NCBI GenBank assembly: GCA_023053685.1 | Contig: JALIGW010000002.1 | Location: forward strand, 166,167,034 to 166,231,033 | Origin: Diadophis punctatus similis | Lineage: Eukaryota > Chordata > Lepidosauria > Squamata > Dipsadidae | Direction of reading: 5' to 3' | DNA length: 64,000 bases | The notes under the pieces: model-generated | Seen by the model: the letters and a program-made list of their open reading frames with translations, nothing else | The model's database searches: none | Told to the model about the DNA's origin: nothing | Translations under genes and position numbers: made by a program | Part shown: positions 61,353 to 64,000 of the stretch, in pieces | Layout of the letters: every line of letters starts with the position of its first letter | Position numbering within the stretch: position 1 is the first letter of the stretch

Positions 61353-63793
61353 TTATTTTACAGTACAGTACAGTTTTAATAAAATATGTATTGTTTATTT
61401 GTGTTCATGTATTTTGTTATGTATATTAACTTTCAGCAAACATACATAGCCTTCCTAAACTGGGTTTTGACCAAGATCACAGCTGATGAGGACTTGACAG
61501 GAAATATTGCCTAAATTCTTAAAAGCGAAAGCTTTCACAAGACAAAATAGATTCTGAAAGAGCAGAAGGCCTTTAAAGAGTCATAATACAACTACTTTTG
61601 GAATGGCTTAGAAGGGAAAATAAGGAGCTTGTAATGGGGATCACGTAGTGTATACGCAATCAGTGCAAGGATTTAAAGTAGATTCTTTAACAATGTCCTA
61701 TTGATTACATTCATCTGACTAAATGTCTTACACTTAACGAGGGTCTTTGAAACTAAAATATCCCAGATATATTAGCTTGCTGTGTTATATAAATTAAATC
61801 ATTGGTTCATTTCTCTCTGGGATTTTAGACAGTACTATTTAGGGATACAACTCTTGTTCAGTTGTATTAACCCAGTAAGGGTTGAGGTATTAAATGCAGA
61901 ATATCATATATAAGTCTAAGTGCTATTGCTATTGCTATATCCCATGCACTCTCCTCATGCAAGTGCTGTTAAAAACATCATAGCTTGCTAAATATCTTTC
62001 AAAAGGTCACAACTAAGCACTGTGGGTAAGGAGCAACTATAATACAAAACAACAACAGTTATTTATACCTATAACAAGATAATAATTTACTAATACAGGT
62101 CTTCCAGAAAGCAGTAAAAATGGGAAAGCCCTCTATCTTGGATGTTGATATTACTATGGACATTTTAAATGTTAGATGTTACTCTTGATATTTTGTTGGC
62201 TATTTCTTTTGCACATGTTTTATTAAGTTCCTTAAGTTGTCAGACAATAAACAATAAAAGATGTTTTATTATGCTGCTCTTACTGACGTTTAGGGTTAGA
62301 CAGTATTCCTTCACAGAAAGAGTAGAGGAATCTTAGAACCAACTTCCAGCAGTAGTAGTGGGCCAATAACCAGTAACTGAGTTTAAACATGCCTGGGATA
62401 CTTATCTATTATCAAATAAAATAAATAAAATAAATAAAAACAAAAATAAAAAAACTCAGTGCAGATTCGATGGGTTTACTTTTTTCCTGCCAACCATTTT
62501 CTATGTTTCTATATTCCAGTAGCTGCCTTGAAGATGTTTGGATTTGGCAACATACAAATTAACTCACTAATCTAACTATAAACCCAAGGCTTATGCATTG
62601 ACTTAAATGCACAGTAACTTATTTGGCTGCTTACAATAAGAGGACAACTTTATACAATTTTCTTTCCCCATCCATATTACAGTATAAATGCCAAGCAAGA
62701 AGTGCATAGGTAGTTTAACCATGTGGTAATTTTTACCAATAAAATTAGCAGTTTCAGTCCTTTATTATAGAGGCAGTGATTTCTGTACTGAAATTTACTT
62801 TGCACAGAAAGAACACTAAGACGTCTGATTCTATATGACTGCCAGGCTATAGAAATTATAATAATTTAATACCTAAGATTTAATGTAGTATATTCTTGCT
62901 CCTTAACATGATACAAAGTTCAGTAATTTCTCACATCTAGAACACTGGTTCTCAATGTCCCCTATTTTAAGTCTCACCAGATTTACACTGAAAGAATCTG
63001 AGTGGCACCATGAAAGAGGACAAAAGTTCACCTTCCCAATGGGCTTACAATTTTGTTTTATTGCTCATTTGCAAGCACCCCATCTAGATTAGTTCCAGTT
63101 GAAAAATAGAGTATGGTTGTGCTTCGATCAGTCCAGATGCGAAGGAGAAAAGATGCCCACATTCAAATCAACACAGGAGCCTTTGTTACTGGCAGAGACA
63201 ACTAGAGTGCTCTTTTATCCCCGTTTTCTCTCCAAATCCGGATCGTCGTGCGTAGCACAGCCTCAGTCTAGTGAACGGGGCTGCTTCTGGACGGACAGCC
63301 CCAGGGCCAAAAACAACAACCGGATTTACTGTTTGGGGAGGAATGAGAAGAAACAGGTGGAAAGGGCAAGAAAACATGGAAGAATGATAGTTCTTTATTG
63401 GCAAAGTGTGATTAGACACACAAGTTGCTATTGTCCCCCTCTTCTTCCGCCCTGGAGCAAAACAATACCTGTCCCTGATTGGGAGTACCCATATTATTGT
63501 GTGTCTCGAACTTTTCTCAATATCCTAAAACAGAGATCCTCCCCCCCACCCCAAATTATTGGAGGGAGTTATTAAGCTCCCTACAATGGCAGCAGCGGTA
63601 CCTTAGTATCGACGTCGGCCAGGCAGTCCCGGCGAAAAGCGTCGAAGAGGCCGCGGCTCTTGAGCTGGCCCACGATGAGGCCGATGAGCTGCGCATCGCC
63701 GGGGGGCAGCGAGGCCGGGTCGGTCCCGCCTGGCCCCGAGGAATTCCCACCAGCTCCTCCCGCGCCTGAGGATGTCCCGCCGGGCTCCGCCAT
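51987..63793 (-). CDS. BOD1: BOD1 gene: three coding exons joined (63793-63602, 57235-57111, 52197-51987)
   Basis: Orthologue of BOD1, a small protein that in human cells acts at kinetochores and spindle poles, inhibits PP2A-B56 and is needed for chromosome biorientation. The family shares a COMPASS/Shg1-type domain. The exons (192, 125 and 211 bp) sum to 528 bp: 175 residues plus TAA, slightly shorter than human (about 185) because the Gly/Ser-rich N-terminus is shorter. Residues about 1-25 are low complexity. The conserved core begins near PASLPPGD (26-33), continues through [13 protein letters not shown] (44-56), [12 protein letters not shown] (66-77) and GLRQSV, and ends with the [15 protein letters not shown] block. 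A Pro-rich tail ends in QDAS. The Thr in FVSTHLD (about residue 80) lines up with human Thr95, a reported phosphosite. All splice sites are GT-AG and the phases agree. The gene looks intact. The function is transferred from mammals. Confidence 0.94.
54457..54592. mobile_element. Short hAT-type MITE (136 bp) in BOD1 intron 2, perfect 8-bp TSD
   Basis: Ends CAGTAGTGGGTTG and CAACCTACCGCTG. The octamer ccacaaac is repeated at 54449-54456 and 54593-54600. It carries tgcgtatgcgca (54493-54504). Confidence 0.88.
54670..54806. repeat. Unclassified interspersed repeat fragment
   Basis: Contains gaagcttcttggatgagaag, caaaacttcttcaagg and ttttgaaaaagcacctctgg, phrases seen widely in vertebrate retroelement tails. 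I cannot assign a family. Confidence 0.4.
57111..57235 (-). CDS. BOD1: BOD1 exon 2 (residues 65-106)
   Basis: This exon has no long open frame of its own and is recognised by homology. The acceptor TTTAG (57240-57236 on the minus strand) is followed by codons for [20 protein letters not shown] and then [21 protein letters not shown]. The donor is CA|GTAAGT, at 57111/57110. The 125-bp length leaves two bases (CA) of a Gln codon that exon 3 completes. The residue before MNKNQ is Ala, whereas I recall Thr in human. Confidence 0.93.
58321..59305 (-). mobile_element. TA-flanked MITE-like element (985 bp), CCGTATTTTTCGG family, in BOD1 intron 1
   Basis: Starts CCATATTTTTCGGAGTATAA and ends TTATACTCCGAAAAATATGG, with TA on both sides. 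Its right end (ggtgtataagacacaccc, ttttcaccctctttt) is the reverse of the left end of 34105-35185, and its left end matches that element's reversed right end. Confidence 0.8.
58778..58921. mobile_element. Near-perfect 144-bp palindrome, hAT-like MITE
   Basis: Begins CAGGGGTCTCCAACCTTGGC and ends with its reverse complement. The arms of about 60 bp (acttgtggacttcaactccc, agaattccacagcc) are almost identical, with a short loop (agcaaagctaacaaagct). I see no matching 8-bp flanks. Decayed relatives lie at 941-1065, 19918-19993 and 34613-35020. Confidence 0.85.
60487..60529. repeat. Small hairpin: 19-bp stem, 5-base loop
   Basis: Left arm ttagtacatgttctacagt and right arm actgtagaacctgtactaa pair at 18 of 19 positions around catgc. 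It lies in AT-rich intronic sequence with no surrounding repeat recognised. Confidence 0.8.
60686..61346 (+). pseudogene. CR1/L2-like LINE 3' end with nearly open ORF2 tail
   Basis: One frame from about 60688 to 61161 reads [58 protein letters not shown] and [15 protein letters not shown], the C-terminal end of ORF2. A non-coding tail with cgccctgagtccttcggg and gggcggcatataag leads into (AAAT)n from 61284 to 61346. The frame is open for over 150 codons, so the copy is fairly young. It is 5'-truncated and in the opposite orientation to BOD1. Confidence 0.88.
61905..61938 (+). repeat. SINE tail remnant
   Basis: tatataagtctaagtgctat followed by tgctattgctat matches the 3' end of the SINE at 35655-35880. 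The rest of the element is absent. Confidence 0.65.
62320..62515 (+). repeat. Dispersed squamate-type repeat fragment with (AAATA)n
   Basis: Contains gaatcttagaaccaacttcc, tgagtttaaacatgcctggg and, after an AAATA run (62414-62450), ctgccaaccattttctatg and ttctatattcc. This order is common in squamate retroelement tails. Confidence 0.5.
63388..63424 (-). repeat. Inverted copy of the tail seen before (ATTCT)20
   Basis: ttctttattggcaaagtgtg and attagacacacaag are the reverse complement of the tail at about 24694-24730, here without a microsatellite. Confidence 0.6.
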
Positions 63794-63960
63794 CCCCGCG
63801 CCACCCCCCGGCCGGGTTCCCGGGGCCGCGTTGCCCTTCTACTCCCGGCAGGAGGTAAGGCGCCGGCGTCGGCGGCCACAGCACGAGTAGGAACGGCAGC
63901 AGCTGTTGGCGCCGTTCATACGGCGGTCGCAGGCATTCTGCATCACGGTTTCCCGCCGCA
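63560..63960 (-). promoter_or_regulatory. BOD1: CpG-rich promoter and 5' UTR region of BOD1
   Basis: The sequence around and upstream of the BOD1 start codon is strongly GC- and CpG-rich (for example ggcgccggcgtcggcggcc near 63860), in contrast to the AT-rich surroundings. It contains no obvious TATA box, which fits a CpG-island housekeeping promoter. The transcription start cannot be placed from sequence alone. No in-frame upstream ATG is seen between the start codon and about 63880. Confidence 0.7.
63602..63793 (-). CDS. BOD1: BOD1 exon 1, coding part (start codon to residue 64)
   Basis: The ATG is at 63793-63791 in good initiation context (G at -3 and +4) and is the only in-frame ATG before the conserved block. 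The exon encodes a Gly/Ser-rich leader, then [16 protein letters not shown] and [20 protein letters not shown]. It ends at AAG, followed by the donor GTACCG (63601 downward). The last codon is complete (phase 0), so the next residue is the Pro opening exon 2. The exon lies in CpG-rich DNA. Confidence 0.94.
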
Positions 63961-64000
63961 GGTTGGGACACGCAGACTTGTCAAGGAAAAGGCGACCATG

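Larger units (their letters stand above)
57236..63601 (-). other. BOD1: BOD1 intron 1
   Basis: This is a 6.4-kb GT-AG intron. It holds a TA-flanked MITE with an internal palindrome (58321-59305), a short perfect-loop hairpin (60487-60529), a plus-strand LINE 3' end (about 60686-61346), a SINE tail remnant (61905-61938), a dispersed repeat (about 62320-62515) and a repeat tail (63388-63424). The rest shows nothing recognisable. Confidence 0.8.

Noticed and set aside
63099..63575. 158-codon plus-strand frame near the BOD1 promoter
   Set aside because: Lies in intron 1 over a repeat tail, has no recognisable motif, and its neighbour frame runs through the promoter region.
63985..64000. ATG in good context at the window's last bases (gcgaccatg), possibly a divergent gene
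   Set aside because: Only the start codon is visible, with no following coding sequence to support it.

Overview
The window is vertebrate nuclear DNA, almost certainly from a squamate reptile and most likely an advanced snake. The evidence is its repeat content: a Bov-B (RTE) LINE, a Sauria-type SINE, tRNA-derived SINEs ending in (ATTGCT)n, CR1/L2-like and L1 LINEs, a Penelope-like element with a GIY-YIG domain, many short hAT-type elements with 8-bp target duplications, and a long (ATTCT)n microsatellite. There are no bacterial or phage features. Most long open frames are microsatellite translations or frames inside repeats.

Only one host gene is recognisable: BOD1 (biorientation of chromosomes in cell division 1), on the minus strand. 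Three coding exons with good splice sites (63793-63602, 57235-57111, 52197-51987) join to 528 coding bases, that is 175 residues plus stop. A CpG-rich promoter lies at the right edge. The two introns (6.4 and 4.9 kb) hold several repeats. Everything left of about 51.4 kb is gene-free and fits the gene desert that lies 3' of BOD1 in other vertebrates.

Left to right: 0.5-3.2 kb, hAT MITEs and CR1 debris. 5.7-11.4 kb, a Ty3/gypsy LTR retrotransposon with 5-bp target duplications, lacking RT/RNase H and with two integrase catalytic residues changed, split by a 5'-truncated L1 flanked by an unusually long (about 125 bp) duplication. 11.9-13.0 kb, a hAT MITE and a solo LTR. 13.7-19.5 kb, microsatellites and two hAT MITEs. 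20.1-22.6 kb, a TA-flanked MITE and a minus-strand L1 split by an unknown element with a 91-bp tandem repeat. 23.9-30.5 kb, SINEs, (ATTCT)20, CR1 and hAT copies. 30.8-38.6 kb, three TA-flanked elements with terminal or subterminal hairpins, a Bov-B split by a hAT MITE, and a Penelope-like element split by a 1.6-kb TA-flanked element. 41.4-43.2 kb, SINE, LINE and Penelope debris. 46.0-51.4 kb, a nested stack: an AT-rich L1-like 3' region, microsatellites, a 1.6-kb Tc1 transposon, and inside it a 2.8-kb L1 derivative with 5'UTR, ORF1 and 3' tail but no ORF2 (HAL1-like).

The most interesting signals are the ORF1-only L1, the 125-bp target duplication, NRF1-like TGCGCATGCGCA motifs recurring in hAT MITEs of several families, the inverted microsatellite flanks of the Tc1, and the clustered palindromes at 34.6-35.0 kb. 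Coordinates were read by eye. Repeat boundaries without a stated target duplication are approximate.
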